10,498 nucleotides of DNA, taken from assembly GCA_903860855.1 (NCBI GenBank), contig CAIOSF010000121.1:1-10498 (forward strand), read 5' to 3'. The notes beneath the pieces are model-generated. The model was given only the letters and a program-made list of their open reading frames with translations. It was not told the origin of the DNA and did not search any database. Position 1 is the stretch's first letter. Each line of letters starts with the position of its first letter. Shown piece by piece: positions 1 through 6,558 of the stretch. This DNA comes from an uncultured Alphaproteobacteria bacterium (GTDB lineage: Bacteria; Pseudomonadota; Alphaproteobacteria; Rickettsiales; Midichloriaceae). A program made the position numbers and the translations under genes.

Positions 1-72
1 CTTCATAATTAACTCATAGTTAGTCTGCTATCATCCAAAATCAAGAAAAAATTTGATTTGATGCTAAGGTAA

Positions 73-996
73 ATGGAGATGAGCGAAGATAACAAACAAA
101 ACACCGAGACTCAAATTGATGGTGGACAGATACACCAGTCACCAGATAATCGCCACACATCTAGTGACACCTCCGCCTTTTGGGGAAATCTTTCTGACAC
201 AATAGTGATTGGAGCAATGATAGCTGGCGCTTGCTATACTATAGTTTCAAAGTATGGTAAAGATGATGCTTTCCAAGCATACTCTCCCTACTTCTTGGGG
301 GCAGTAGCCAGCTTGCCTGTGGTAAGATACCTTAATCACGATATCATCAAACCAGGTATAGAGCACCTTGCCAAACAAGTCTGCGAAGAAGAAACGGCAA
401 TTGCGGTCGCTGGGGTAACGTCACATGTATTCAACACCCTGGTTGGATCGGCTATGATTAGCAGCGCCATAAGAATGCTAGGAATACAAGAAGAAGTTGT
501 CAGAGACAATTGTTTATACGACATTCTTGCTAAATCAATAGCATGTGGGGCCCTACCTAAATTTTGTGGCAAACTCACTAATGGGGATCTAGATAATATG
601 TCTCACGATACCCTTATTGCATTTATGAATCAGTTCGTGCGCAAAGGAGTTAAAGGTATACTTGATAACAGCCATTGGCTGCCATACGAACCTGGAAATA
701 AGCTTATAGGAGCGGTTGCAGCAAGCTTAACCAAAGGCATCATGGTAAAGCAAAAAGGCATGGATATATTTCAAAACATAGGATTCAACGTACTTAATAC
801 ATTTGTATATGATGTGACAAATGCGAAACATTGGATCAAGGCAGGATTAGCTGGCTGCGAAGAACTTATGGGCTGCGCTGATGCTAATGAATACAGCTTC
901 GTCAATGATATCATCACAATGACTATAACGGAAAGCTCGGAACTATACGTAGATTCACTAGCATTGTCTGGAGTGTACGAATTGCTTGCAGTCTAA
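73..996 (+). CDS. Unrecognised 307-residue hydrophobic protein
   Basis: I do not recognise this protein. The first ~38 residues are hydrophilic and rich in Asn, Gln, Asp, Ser and Thr. The rest is rich in Ala, Gly and hydrophobic residues. Possible membrane or buried helices lie at about residues 43-60, 72-87 and 108-136, with further hydrophobic helices around 210-225 and 235-247. It has seven cysteines (54, 104, 147, 158, 165, 262, 268), no lipobox and no classical signal peptide. The ATG at 73 is preferred because AAGG lies three bases upstream (66-69) and an in-frame TAA sits directly before it. The ATG at 79 would leave its GGAG adjacent to the start. It appears to be monocistronic, with a palindromic element 21 bases after its stop. 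An integral-membrane or pore-like secreted protein are both conceivable, but nothing in the sequence decides. The open frame is long and free of stops, so I am confident it is a gene and not of its role. Confidence 0.75.
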   Translation: MEMSEDNKQNTETQIDGGQIHQSPDNRHTSSDTSAFWGNLSDTIVIGAMIAGACYTIVSKYGKDDAFQAYSPYFLGAVASLPVVRYLNHDIIKPGIEHLAKQVCEEETAIAVAGVTSHVFNTLVGSAMISSAIRMLGIQEEVVRDNCLYDILAKSIACGALPKFCGKLTNGDLDNMSHDTLIAFMNQFVRKGVKGILDNSHWLPYEPGNKLIGAVAASLTKGIMVKQKGMDIFQNIGFNVLNTFVYDVTNAKHWIKAGLAGCEELMGCADANEYSFVNDIITMTITESSELYVDSLALSGVYELLAV

Positions 997-1017
997 AGCC
1001 CGTTATCACACTATATA

Positions 1018-1121
1018 ATACCAGTTACCCGCATGAAATGGACGGAGTGAGATACAATAGACAAGCCAAAAGCGAACTAACACGCAATGAGCATGTGCCT
1101 AACGAACCCTGGATAACTTGA
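1018..1121. repeat. Palindromic intergenic element, copy 1
   Basis: The spacer after the first gene begins ATACCAGTTACCCGCAT at 1018. The arm CCAGTTACCC (1021-1030) is matched at the other end by its near reverse complement GGATAACTTG (1111-1120; 8 of 10 positions pair). The same left-end sequence and the same arm-to-arm length (100 versus 98 bases) occur in the element at 2059-2162, so I read the two as diverged members of one family in the same orientation. The internal parts are not closely similar. A small hairpin TAACTT-GAAAA-AAGTTA (1114-1130) and a competing stem CCTAAC/GTTAGG (1098-1103 with 1127-1132) sit at its right end. These could help end transcription of the upstream gene, although no T-run follows. 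Confidence 0.5.
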
Positions 1122-1231
1122 AAAAAGTTAGGTCTTACAATCGATGATAGGCCCCCTAGCATTTTCAGTGAATATCTATAAGATAAGCTCTAACTCACTA
1201 CAAATAAAAACACAAAACCCTCATAGCTAAA

Positions 1232-1993
1232 GTGGCAAACATCATATTACACAATAATAAAGAAGATTTTGATGGAATGAGAAAGGCCGGTAAGTTAGCC
1301 GCTCAAGTCCTTGATTATATCAAGCTATTTGTCCAGCCTGGGGTGACGACCAACCATCTCAATGATCTGTGTCACGATATGATCATCAAAAATAATGCAA
1401 TACCAGCACCCTTGAACTACAAAGGCTTTCCAAAATCAATATGCACCTCAGTAAACCATGTGATATGCCATGGTATTCCGAGCGAGAAGAAGCTAGAAAA
1501 TGGAGATATTGTCAATATAGATGTGACAGTTATTTTAGGTGGATGGCACGGCGATACAAGTCGCATGTTTTTAGTGGGAGACAAAGTCCCGATAAGAGCA
1601 AAGAACTTAGTCCAAACCACATATGAATGCATGATGATGGCGATTGAAGCCGTACGCCCAGGAATGCTATTAAGCGAAATAGGCCGGATCATTCAAAACC
1701 ATGCAGAAAGCAAGGGATTTGCAGTTGTCCGGGATTTTTGCGGTCATGGCTTAGGCAGGGTATTCCATGCCCCACCGAGTATATTGCATTATTATGATAA
1801 GAAAGAGACAACAGAATTAAGGCCTGGCATGTTCTTTACTATCGAACCGATGATCAATGCCGGAGGCTGGGAAAGCAAAATCCTGCAGGATGGATGGACG
1901 GCTGTTACCAAAGACAAATCCATATCAGCTCAGTATGAGCATAGCATAGGAGTGACCGAGAATGGTTATGAAATATTCACTTTGTCAGACTAA
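1232..1993 (+). CDS. map: Type I methionine aminopeptidase
   Basis: This cytoplasmic metalloprotease removes the initiator methionine from nascent proteins. All five metal ligands of the family are visible: Asp97 (NIDVT), Asp108 (HGDTSRMF), His172 (GHGLGR), Glu205 (FTIEPM) and Glu236 (YEHSIGVT). The substrate-site histidines are His80 (CHGIP) and His179 (VFHAPP). At 253 residues it has the normal length for the short bacterial type I enzyme, without an N-terminal zinc-finger extension. The start is GTG at 1232, which gives the usual ten or so residues before the conserved DFDGMRKAG segment. No clear Shine-Dalgarno site precedes it. A TACAAT -10-like box lies at 1136-1141 but lacks a good -35. 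It is a single-gene unit between two copies of a palindromic element. Identification is essentially certain. Confidence 0.97.
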   Translation: MANIILHNNKEDFDGMRKAGKLAAQVLDYIKLFVQPGVTTNHLNDLCHDMIIKNNAIPAPLNYKGFPKSICTSVNHVICHGIPSEKKLENGDIVNIDVTVILGGWHGDTSRMFLVGDKVPIRAKNLVQTTYECMMMAIEAVRPGMLLSEIGRIIQNHAESKGFAVVRDFCGHGLGRVFHAPPSILHYYDKKETTELRPGMFFTIEPMINAGGWESKILQDGWTAVTKDKSISAQYEHSIGVTENGYEIFTLSD

Positions 1994-2058
1994 AAATAAT
2001 AAGTAAATTGATGACACAAATTGGAAAATTAATTAAATACGATATAGAGATCATATTT

Positions 2059-2162
2059 ATACCAGTTTCCGCATTAAATAATGCAATGAGAGAGGAGCGA
2101 TGCCTATTAAAAATAGGTGAGCGACGAGCGAAGCAGCAGTAGTTAAAATCGGAAATTGGTAT
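2059..2162. repeat. Palindromic intergenic element, copy 2
   Basis: A 104-bp element fills most of the map-recR spacer. Its ends are inverted repeats: ATACCAGTTTCCG (2059-2071) pairs with CGGAAATTGGTAT (2150-2162), with a single mismatch that would be a G-U pair in RNA. Inside are two further perfect hairpins, GCATT-AAAT-AATGC (2071-2084) and CCTATT-AAA-AATAGG (2103-2117), then a GAGCGACGAGCGAAGCAGCAG stretch of short repeats. This layered dyad symmetry is typical of small non-autonomous palindromic repeats (as in REP/MITE or Rickettsia palindromic element classes), but I cannot assign it to a named family. It has no coding capacity. Copy 1 lies after the preceding gene at about 1018-1121. 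Confidence 0.65.
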
Positions 2163-2207
2163 TATAGATATTCCTATCATGGGACCACCAAAATATATTC
2201 ATTTCAT

Positions 2208-2885
2208 ATGATAGCAACAAATCTCACCAAAGCATTCGGTAGAATACCAGGGTTCGGCCCAAGATCAGCTCGTAGGGCGGTGTTATATTTACTCAGCAAT
2301 CCTCACTTGCTGGATGAGCTGATAGAATCATTATCGTCTACCAAAGACAAGGTATCAATATGCATTGAATGCGGTAACATCGATGAAATCAACCCATGCG
2401 GTATATGCCAAGATGCTTCTCGCAATCATAGATGCATATGTATCGTATCAAGTATCAGTGACCTTTGGGCGATAGAAAGAAGCGGCACATTTAATGGGGT
2501 GTATCATATACTTGGAGGCATAATATCACCACTACATGGCATGACATCGGCTCAACTAAATATTGATGGGATACTAACTAGAATCAGAAAGGGAACAAAG
2601 GCCAATTTAAATGAAAAAGAAGAGAGAGGAGAAAAGGAAAATGAGATGATAGGTGAAAATGACAGAAACGCAGGAACAAAAGATGAAAATCATGTTGATG
2701 AGGTCATTATCGCCGTATGTGCAACCCTAGATGGGCAAACAACCGCTTATTATCTTTCAGATCTTATAAATAACCTTGGGGTTAAGGTGACAAGACTAGC
2801 TTTTGGTATTCCAGTTGGAGCAGAGCTGGATTACATGGATGATGGCACTCTGACTATCGCTCTGAACTCACGCTCGGCAATGTGA
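2208..2885 (+). CDS. recR: Recombination mediator protein RecR
   Basis: RecR works with RecO (and RecF) to load RecA on SSB-coated single-stranded DNA. The N-terminal helix-hairpin-helix is clear (RIPGFGPRSARR, residues 12-23), followed by a four-cysteine zinc site (Cys52, 55, 64, 67). The Toprim domain runs from about 76 to 205 and a conserved C-terminal GIPVGAELDYMDDGT ends the protein. At 225 residues it is longer than the usual ~200. The excess is a Glu/Lys/Asn-rich insertion at about 129-162 in the middle of the Toprim domain. The Toprim motif normally reading VVES-x-x-D reads IVSSISD here, so the family glutamate is Ser81, while Asp85 remains. The ATG at 2208 aligns close to the family start; no Shine-Dalgarno site is visible. 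The reading frame is otherwise intact, so it is probably functional. Confidence 0.95.
   Translation: MIATNLTKAFGRIPGFGPRSARRAVLYLLSNPHLLDELIESLSSTKDKVSICIECGNIDEINPCGICQDASRNHRCICIVSSISDLWAIERSGTFNGVYHILGGIISPLHGMTSAQLNIDGILTRIRKGTKANLNEKEERGEKENEMIGENDRNAGTKDENHVDEVIIAVCATLDGQTTAYYLSDLINNLGVKVTRLAFGIPVGAELDYMDDGTLTIALNSRSAM
2592..2693 (+). other. Charged low-complexity insertion inside recR
   Basis: Residues about 129-162 of RecR have no counterpart in the compact bacterial family, where the strand leading to the (N/C)-x-T-x-x-G-(E/Q)-x-T-A motif follows after only a few residues. The insert is almost entirely Glu, Lys, Asn, Asp, Arg and Gly, and its DNA is purine-rich on the coding strand. 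It keeps the frame. It does not contain the palindromic element found in the neighbouring spacers. Confidence 0.6.
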
Positions 2886-2929
2886 AATCAGCCCGCCTAA
2901 TAATCCCTGCTTATCTTGAATTTTAAATT

Positions 2930-2957
2930 TTCAAAGTATTCGAATACCATCGATAAT
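2930..2957 (+). promoter_or_regulatory. Possible promoter with a perfect palindrome between its boxes
   Basis: GTATTCGAATAC at 2936-2947 is a perfect 12-base palindrome. It lies between TTCAAA (2930-2935, -35-like) and GATAAT (2952-2957, -10-like) with a 16-base spacer, about 55 bases upstream of the ATG at 3010. The position would suit an operator for a dimeric regulator. Box matches are modest, and a 12-base AT-rich palindrome can arise by chance. Confidence 0.25.
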
Positions 2958-3009
2958 TTAAAAGTTGCCGTCCCTTTGATAAGCAACATGAACTTAAGAC
3001 ATAGCAACC

Positions 3010-3462
3010 ATGAAAAAAGGACACGCCAGAGCGGAATCTAGTACACCCTTAAAATACTCAACACCACCTAAATACAAATCATCCAGCTCTACAGGGCCTT
3101 TAAAGAAACAACTGGAATACAATGGCTGCCTTGATGTATGTGATATGCTTATTGAACATGCTGACATGCACAAAAAAGCAGAAAAGATTGGCATAACACA
3201 AAATCAAGGTTGGATGGCAGACTGTAAGGGCCATATAGAGAAAATAAATCTCTTTTTCTCATCAAAATGCGACGGCATCGAGGTCGAGTGCGGCCCAATG
3301 TATAATCCAACATCAAAGGAATCTGGTTTTATGGTAAATTTCTACGGAGAAATTATAATAGATAGCAGGTTAAACGATTGGAAAAGTAACTCCGACACCC
3401 AGTATCTAAAGAAGCAACTAATAAACAATAACTGCTTCCATATTACTCGATATGCTTACTGA
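3010..3462 (+). CDS. Unrecognised small protein; surviving half of a tandem-duplicated gene
   Basis: I do not recognise this 150-residue product. It has a Ser/Thr/Lys/Pro-rich N-terminus (residues 1-30), then a ~102-residue unit (31-132) beginning LKKQLEYNGC and containing CDMLIEHADMHKKAE, HIEKINLF and a strand-like GFMVNFYGEIIIDSRLNDW segment. The unit has several cysteines (40, 44, 72, 87, 94) and no signal peptide or membrane helix. At residue 133 a second copy of the unit starts in frame (LKKQLINNNC), but a frameshift near 3441-3449 diverts the frame into a short tail ending at 3462. The present protein is therefore probably a truncated form of an ancestral ~225-residue two-repeat protein. 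The ATG at 3010 has no good Shine-Dalgarno site. Whether the surviving unit is still expressed is unknown. Confidence 0.55.
   Translation: MKKGHARAESSTPLKYSTPPKYKSSSSTGPLKKQLEYNGCLDVCDMLIEHADMHKKAEKIGITQNQGWMADCKGHIEKINLFFSSKCDGIEVECGPMYNPTSKESGFMVNFYGEIIIDSRLNDWKSNSDTQYLKKQLINNNCFHITRYAY
3100..3405 (+). repeat. Tandem coding repeat, unit 1 (intact)
   Basis: This 306-bp unit encodes residues 31-132 of the preceding small protein. It is followed immediately by a diverged copy starting at 3406. The two are clearly related at the DNA level over their first ~90 bases; for example GATATGCTTATTGAACATGC here matches GATATGCTTACTGAACATGC in unit 2. The offset of exactly 102 codons puts the two units in one frame, so the duplication was originally an in-frame internal repeat. 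Confidence 0.75.
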
Positions 3463-3686
3463 ACATGCCGACATGCACAAGAGAGCAGAAGGGGCAAGCA
3501 TGATGAATTCAACTGGCTGGAAGACAATCTGTGATAAACATTATAGATAAGATAAATAGCTCATTAGAAAAAGTTGCAGATATTAAAGTGATATGCAGCC
3601 CAGAATCAAACAAGTATGCCTTTGAAGTAGACTTTTTCCAAGAGAATGTAATAGATGATTTGTGGTCAAGTTGGGAAGATATCTAG
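3406..3686 (+). pseudogene. Tandem coding repeat, unit 2, broken by two frameshifts
   Basis: Reading across three frames restores a homologue of unit 1. First comes LKKQLINNNC (from 3406). Then from 3449 in the +1 frame comes DMLTEHADMHKRAE, continuing to GWKTICDKH. From 3540, in the next frame, comes IIDKINSSLEKVADIKV, then FEVDFFQENVIDDLWSSWEDI, with a TAG stop at 3684-3686. Each shift is one extra base relative to unit 1: the tgc-to-atg distance is 19 bases here against 18, and the tgt-to-aat distance has grown by one. Neither site is a long homopolymer, so a simple sequencing slip is less likely, though not excluded. I read this as decay of the second half of a duplicated gene. Confidence 0.75.
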
Positions 3687-3710
3687 ACAAACCATCTCCC
3701 TTCCAGGCTA

Positions 3711-3739
3711 TTGCCACTGCTTCGTCATTATGTTAGGGT
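3711..3739 (+). promoter_or_regulatory. Candidate promoter for bamB
   Basis: TTGCCA (3711-3716), a 17-base spacer and TAGGGT (3734-3739), with TG one base before the -10 hexamer (extended -10), end 29 bases before the bamB ATG. The -35 is 5 of 6 consensus; the -10 keeps T1, A2 and T6. The same TTGnCA-17-TAGGGT arrangement recurs at 10421-10449. Confidence 0.35.
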
Positions 3740-3768
3740 GGCCCCACTTACAACTGATCAATAAATAA

Positions 3769-5478
3769 ATGTCTGTGCCGCATAATACGCAAACGCATAT
3801 AAGATTAGAGAGAAAAAAACAAAAGGTGGGATTCAGTATCAGATCTGTATTAATACTAATAACAGCATCGTTATGCTTATGCTCTTGCAGCATAATAGAA
3901 AAAATTCTCGATGGACCAAAAGAAGTTGTTCAAGGAGAACGTAGAGATGTCATCAATTACATTCCTGATACGATATATACCTCCTCCCCTGATCCACAAC
4001 ATCAACCACAAATATCTCCAATTACCGATGATAAACCAGCCTATAATCATAATACGAACAGACAAGGCAATTTACTCATTAAGAATCTTGATGCTCTAAT
4101 CAAGAACGATAATACAAAATATTATGTAAAAATCAAAATATCCAACAAATTGGAATTTAACGGCCGATACAACTTAGAACTCCCTTCCCTACCATTATTT
4201 GAGAGTGACCTTGTCTATCTATTGGATGCTAGTGGAACATTATTGGCAGTAGATCTCAATACAAAAACACTACTGCTTGGTAACAAAAAATTGTGGCAAA
4301 ATTCATATTTTAACAAATATATAGATAACAAATTTGGCAGATACTATATCGGTGGTGGTCTTTGTTCAGGAGAGGATACGATCTTTGTAACCAGTGGAAC
4401 GATAGAAGTAGCAGCCTTTGCCAAAAAAAACGGTAAAATGATTTGGCACAAAGAACTAAGCAGCCCTGTGAGACAAAGACCTCTATTAATGAGGACTAAT
4501 AATGAACAGCTAGAATCTCCTATGCAGGCCCAGTCAAACTTGAATACGGCAGCTCATCAAATTCTCTTAATGCAAGGAATGAATGGAACGATTTATGCCC
4601 TTAATCCAAAAGATGGCAGCAATATCTGGACAAGTTTTGATAACAGCACGTCCATTCAATCCCTCACATCAAGCTTTAGCTCAGCTGCAAATAAAATTGT
4701 TGCTGTTGATAGTGATGATAAAATCTACTCTGTAGATCTGGCAAGCGGAGCAATACTTTGGCAAATAAATCCCGTACCTACTATGGTAATGCAAAACAGG
4801 GAGACGAATATAGTAGCGAAAGGAGAGTATAAAGACGAAGTGGATGGGATAAAACGAATTGATGCCAATCACACAACTAATAATAAACCCGCAACTAGTG
4901 CCAGTAACTTGGTAGAAACGAATTTACCAGCCTCCCTTAGAACAAATGAAAACCCGATCGCAAATACCCCGATAAACGATGAAAATGCAACCTATCTTGC
5001 GATGATCAATGGTGGCATTATTTCTCTTAGCACAGACAACGGCCAACCAAAGTGGCAAAAGCACTATTTTGTCCATAAACCTATGTGGTTGTCTGGCGAC
5101 TTTTTATATGCCATTAATGTTCAGAATAAATTAATAGCAATGGACAAGAAAAGCGGTGATGCATTATGGGTCTACGAACTCAATGAATATGACGCACAGG
5201 CGAAGGCATCGAAGCTCAAAGGTCAAACATCACAAAAAACAAAGAAAGATAAGGAGATTGAATTCATGTGGACTTCACCTCTAGTAGCCTCAAATTGTTT
5301 ACTCGTGATGAGAGAAGATGGCCTATTACTAATATTAGATGCCACAAACGGTAATGTGCTACAAAGTACCAAATTTGGTATACGCAATGTCACCATGATT
5401 ACAGTTGCAAATCAAAAACTCTATGCTATAAGCAGCGGCGATATCATCACACAATTTGATATAGGCAACACAAGGTAG
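3769..5478 (+). CDS. bamB: Outer-membrane assembly lipoprotein BamB, PQQ-repeat beta-propeller
   Basis: BamB is the lipid-anchored, periplasm-facing accessory subunit of the BAM complex that inserts beta-barrel proteins into the outer membrane. The N-terminus has a basic stretch, a hydrophobic core (about 25-36) and a lipobox L37-C38-S39-C40, so Cys40 should be the lipidated residue. PQQ-type blade motifs recur: AFAKKNGKMIWHKE (217-229), ALNPKDGSNIW (277-287), SVDLASGAILW (321-331), SLSTDNGQPKW (419-429), AMDKKSGDALW (457-467) and a weaker one near 522-531. At 569 residues it is longer than the usual 380-450. The surplus is a hydrophilic linker at about 337-405, a shorter one near 474-497 and a ~60-residue tail after the lipobox. 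There is no Shine-Dalgarno site. The next gene starts two bases after its stop, implying one operon. A generic PQQ-binding-like lipoprotein is the alternative. Confidence 0.85.
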   Translation: MSVPHNTQTHIRLERKKQKVGFSIRSVLILITASLCLCSCSIIEKILDGPKEVVQGERRDVINYIPDTIYTSSPDPQHQPQISPITDDKPAYNHNTNRQGNLLIKNLDALIKNDNTKYYVKIKISNKLEFNGRYNLELPSLPLFESDLVYLLDASGTLLAVDLNTKTLLLGNKKLWQNSYFNKYIDNKFGRYYIGGGLCSGEDTIFVTSGTIEVAAFAKKNGKMIWHKELSSPVRQRPLLMRTNNEQLESPMQAQSNLNTAAHQILLMQGMNGTIYALNPKDGSNIWTSFDNSTSIQSLTSSFSSAANKIVAVDSDDKIYSVDLASGAILWQINPVPTMVMQNRETNIVAKGEYKDEVDGIKRIDANHTTNNKPATSASNLVETNLPASLRTNENPIANTPINDENATYLAMINGGIISLSTDNGQPKWQKHYFVHKPMWLSGDFLYAINVQNKLIAMDKKSGDALWVYELNEYDAQAKASKLKGQTSQKTKKDKEIEFMWTSPLVASNCLLVMREDGLLLILDATNGNVLQSTKFGIRNVTMITVANQKLYAISSGDIITQFDIGNTR

Positions 5479-5480
5479 GT

Positions 5481-6335
5481 ATGTGCAGCTGCATGGAGGA
5501 AGCAATCACAAATCCAGCTGCCATAGTGGCCGCAGTTGATTATTGGACCCTGCTACTGACAGTCATAGCAACAGGAATTGGCGGAAGTTTTACTCATTGT
5601 ATAGGAATGTGCGGACCTATAGCAATATCACAGATGAGCATGAGAATGATGCATGTTCAAGATATAAAGCCATGGAGTAGAATACAGTGCTCATTTGCAA
5701 TTCCATACTATATAGGCAAAGCAATTACTTATGCGCTATTAGCTATGATGGTGGCAATTCTTGGCCGAAACATCCTATCAGCCGATACATCAACCCCAGC
5801 AGTAGCCTATATTAGCTCCATTCGAAAATGGATCCTAGGAGGCCTTGCCTTTGCCTTCATTATCGCTGGAATTAGAATTTTATGTGCAGCCCCATGCGGA
5901 ATACTATTTACAAAAATTTTGAACTTTAGATTCTTACACATAGTGAAGATTACATGGAGTATAATCAAGACCATCAAACTTCGATGGACAAAAATTCTTG
6001 GCTTGGATCTTATCAGCAAAAAATTCGGTAAGTTTGCTAGTAATATAAAGCTAAAACCATTTGGTGTTCAAGGATTGCTGCTCGGGATGATCTTGGGTTT
6101 AATACCATGCGGTTTGGTATATAGCATCATCATAACGATTGTCAGCAGCTCTCATGGCAATATCTATATGGTTGGTAGCTATGCCTTCGTCTTTGGACTG
6201 ACTACTATCCCAGGTTTGTTTACCGTATCATACTTTGGCCAGTATATTTTGACTAAATGGAGGAACTATTTTTCTCTTCTATATGGAGTATCGATGCTTG
6301 CAAATGCCTGGCTTCTGCTGACCCTTATTGGATAA
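5481..6335 (+). CDS. TauE/SafE (DsbD_2-like) six-helix membrane protein with HCxGMCG motif
   Basis: This 284-residue inner-membrane protein has about six helices (roughly 22-45, 75-95, 115-135, 196-223, 231-255, 263-283) and a two-half layout. The first half carries GGSFTHCIGMCGP (His39, Cys40, Cys44). The second carries GLLLGMILGLIPCGLVY (Cys210). That paired HCxGMCG / PCG signature is typical of the family annotated as sulfite exporter TauE/SafE or cytochrome-c-biogenesis transmembrane region (DsbD_2). Members are often linked to metal handling or cytochrome oxidase maturation; the substrate cannot be read from sequence. A basic loop of about 145-195 joins the halves. The start at 5481 follows AAGG (5472-5475) with five-base spacing, overlapping the bamB stop, so the two genes are translationally coupled. 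No terminator hairpin is evident after its stop. Confidence 0.8.
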   Translation: MCSCMEEAITNPAAIVAAVDYWTLLLTVIATGIGGSFTHCIGMCGPIAISQMSMRMMHVQDIKPWSRIQCSFAIPYYIGKAITYALLAMMVAILGRNILSADTSTPAVAYISSIRKWILGGLAFAFIIAGIRILCAAPCGILFTKILNFRFLHIVKITWSIIKTIKLRWTKILGLDLISKKFGKFASNIKLKPFGVQGLLLGMILGLIPCGLVYSIIITIVSSSHGNIYMVGSYAFVFGLTTIPGLFTVSYFGQYILTKWRNYFSLLYGVSMLANAWLLLTLIG

Positions 6336-6558
6336 GCGATCGAGAGATGATTGATAAAACAATAGTGCAATAAAACCCGTAGCACCATGCAATTCCTTGA
6401 TCATGTATAATTGAAGATGGACCAAAAACACTCAGGAAAAATAATCACATTTATCCTATTGCATTATAAAATATAATATAATAGCATTTTTCTTGTGTAG
6501 GATTAGTTCCACGCATTTTTAATAAGCTAATGATATTAATCTTTAGGGGGAAAATATA
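6336..6558. other. Intergenic region before the short frameshifted gene
   Basis: This 223-base non-coding stretch holds no tRNA, no strong terminator and no open frame of note. Its middle (6455-6490) is extremely AT-rich with overlapping TATAAT hexamers. Its last ~70 bases would be the leader of the downstream gene, ending in a strong Shine-Dalgarno site. Confidence 0.6.
6450..6487 (+). promoter_or_regulatory. AT-rich promoter region upstream of the short gene
   Basis: Two overlapping box pairs are visible: TTTATC (6450-6455) with TATAAT (6472-6477) at 16 bases, and TTGCAT (6459-6464) with TAGCAT (6482-6487) at 17 bases. Another TATAAT lies at 6477-6482. Either pair would give a leader of about 65-75 bases before the ATG at 6559. 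Confidence 0.4.

Noticed and set aside
336..578. 80-codon minus-strand frame inside the first gene
   Set aside because: It is a shadow of the longer plus-strand frame and has no independent support.
997..1231. tRNA or small RNA gene in the spacer before map
   Set aside because: No T-loop consensus or cloverleaf arms; the visible pairing is explained by the palindromic element.
2179..2211. Ten-codon leader (ATG at 2179) whose stop overlaps the recR start codon
   Set aside because: It has no ribosome site and is too short to distinguish from chance.
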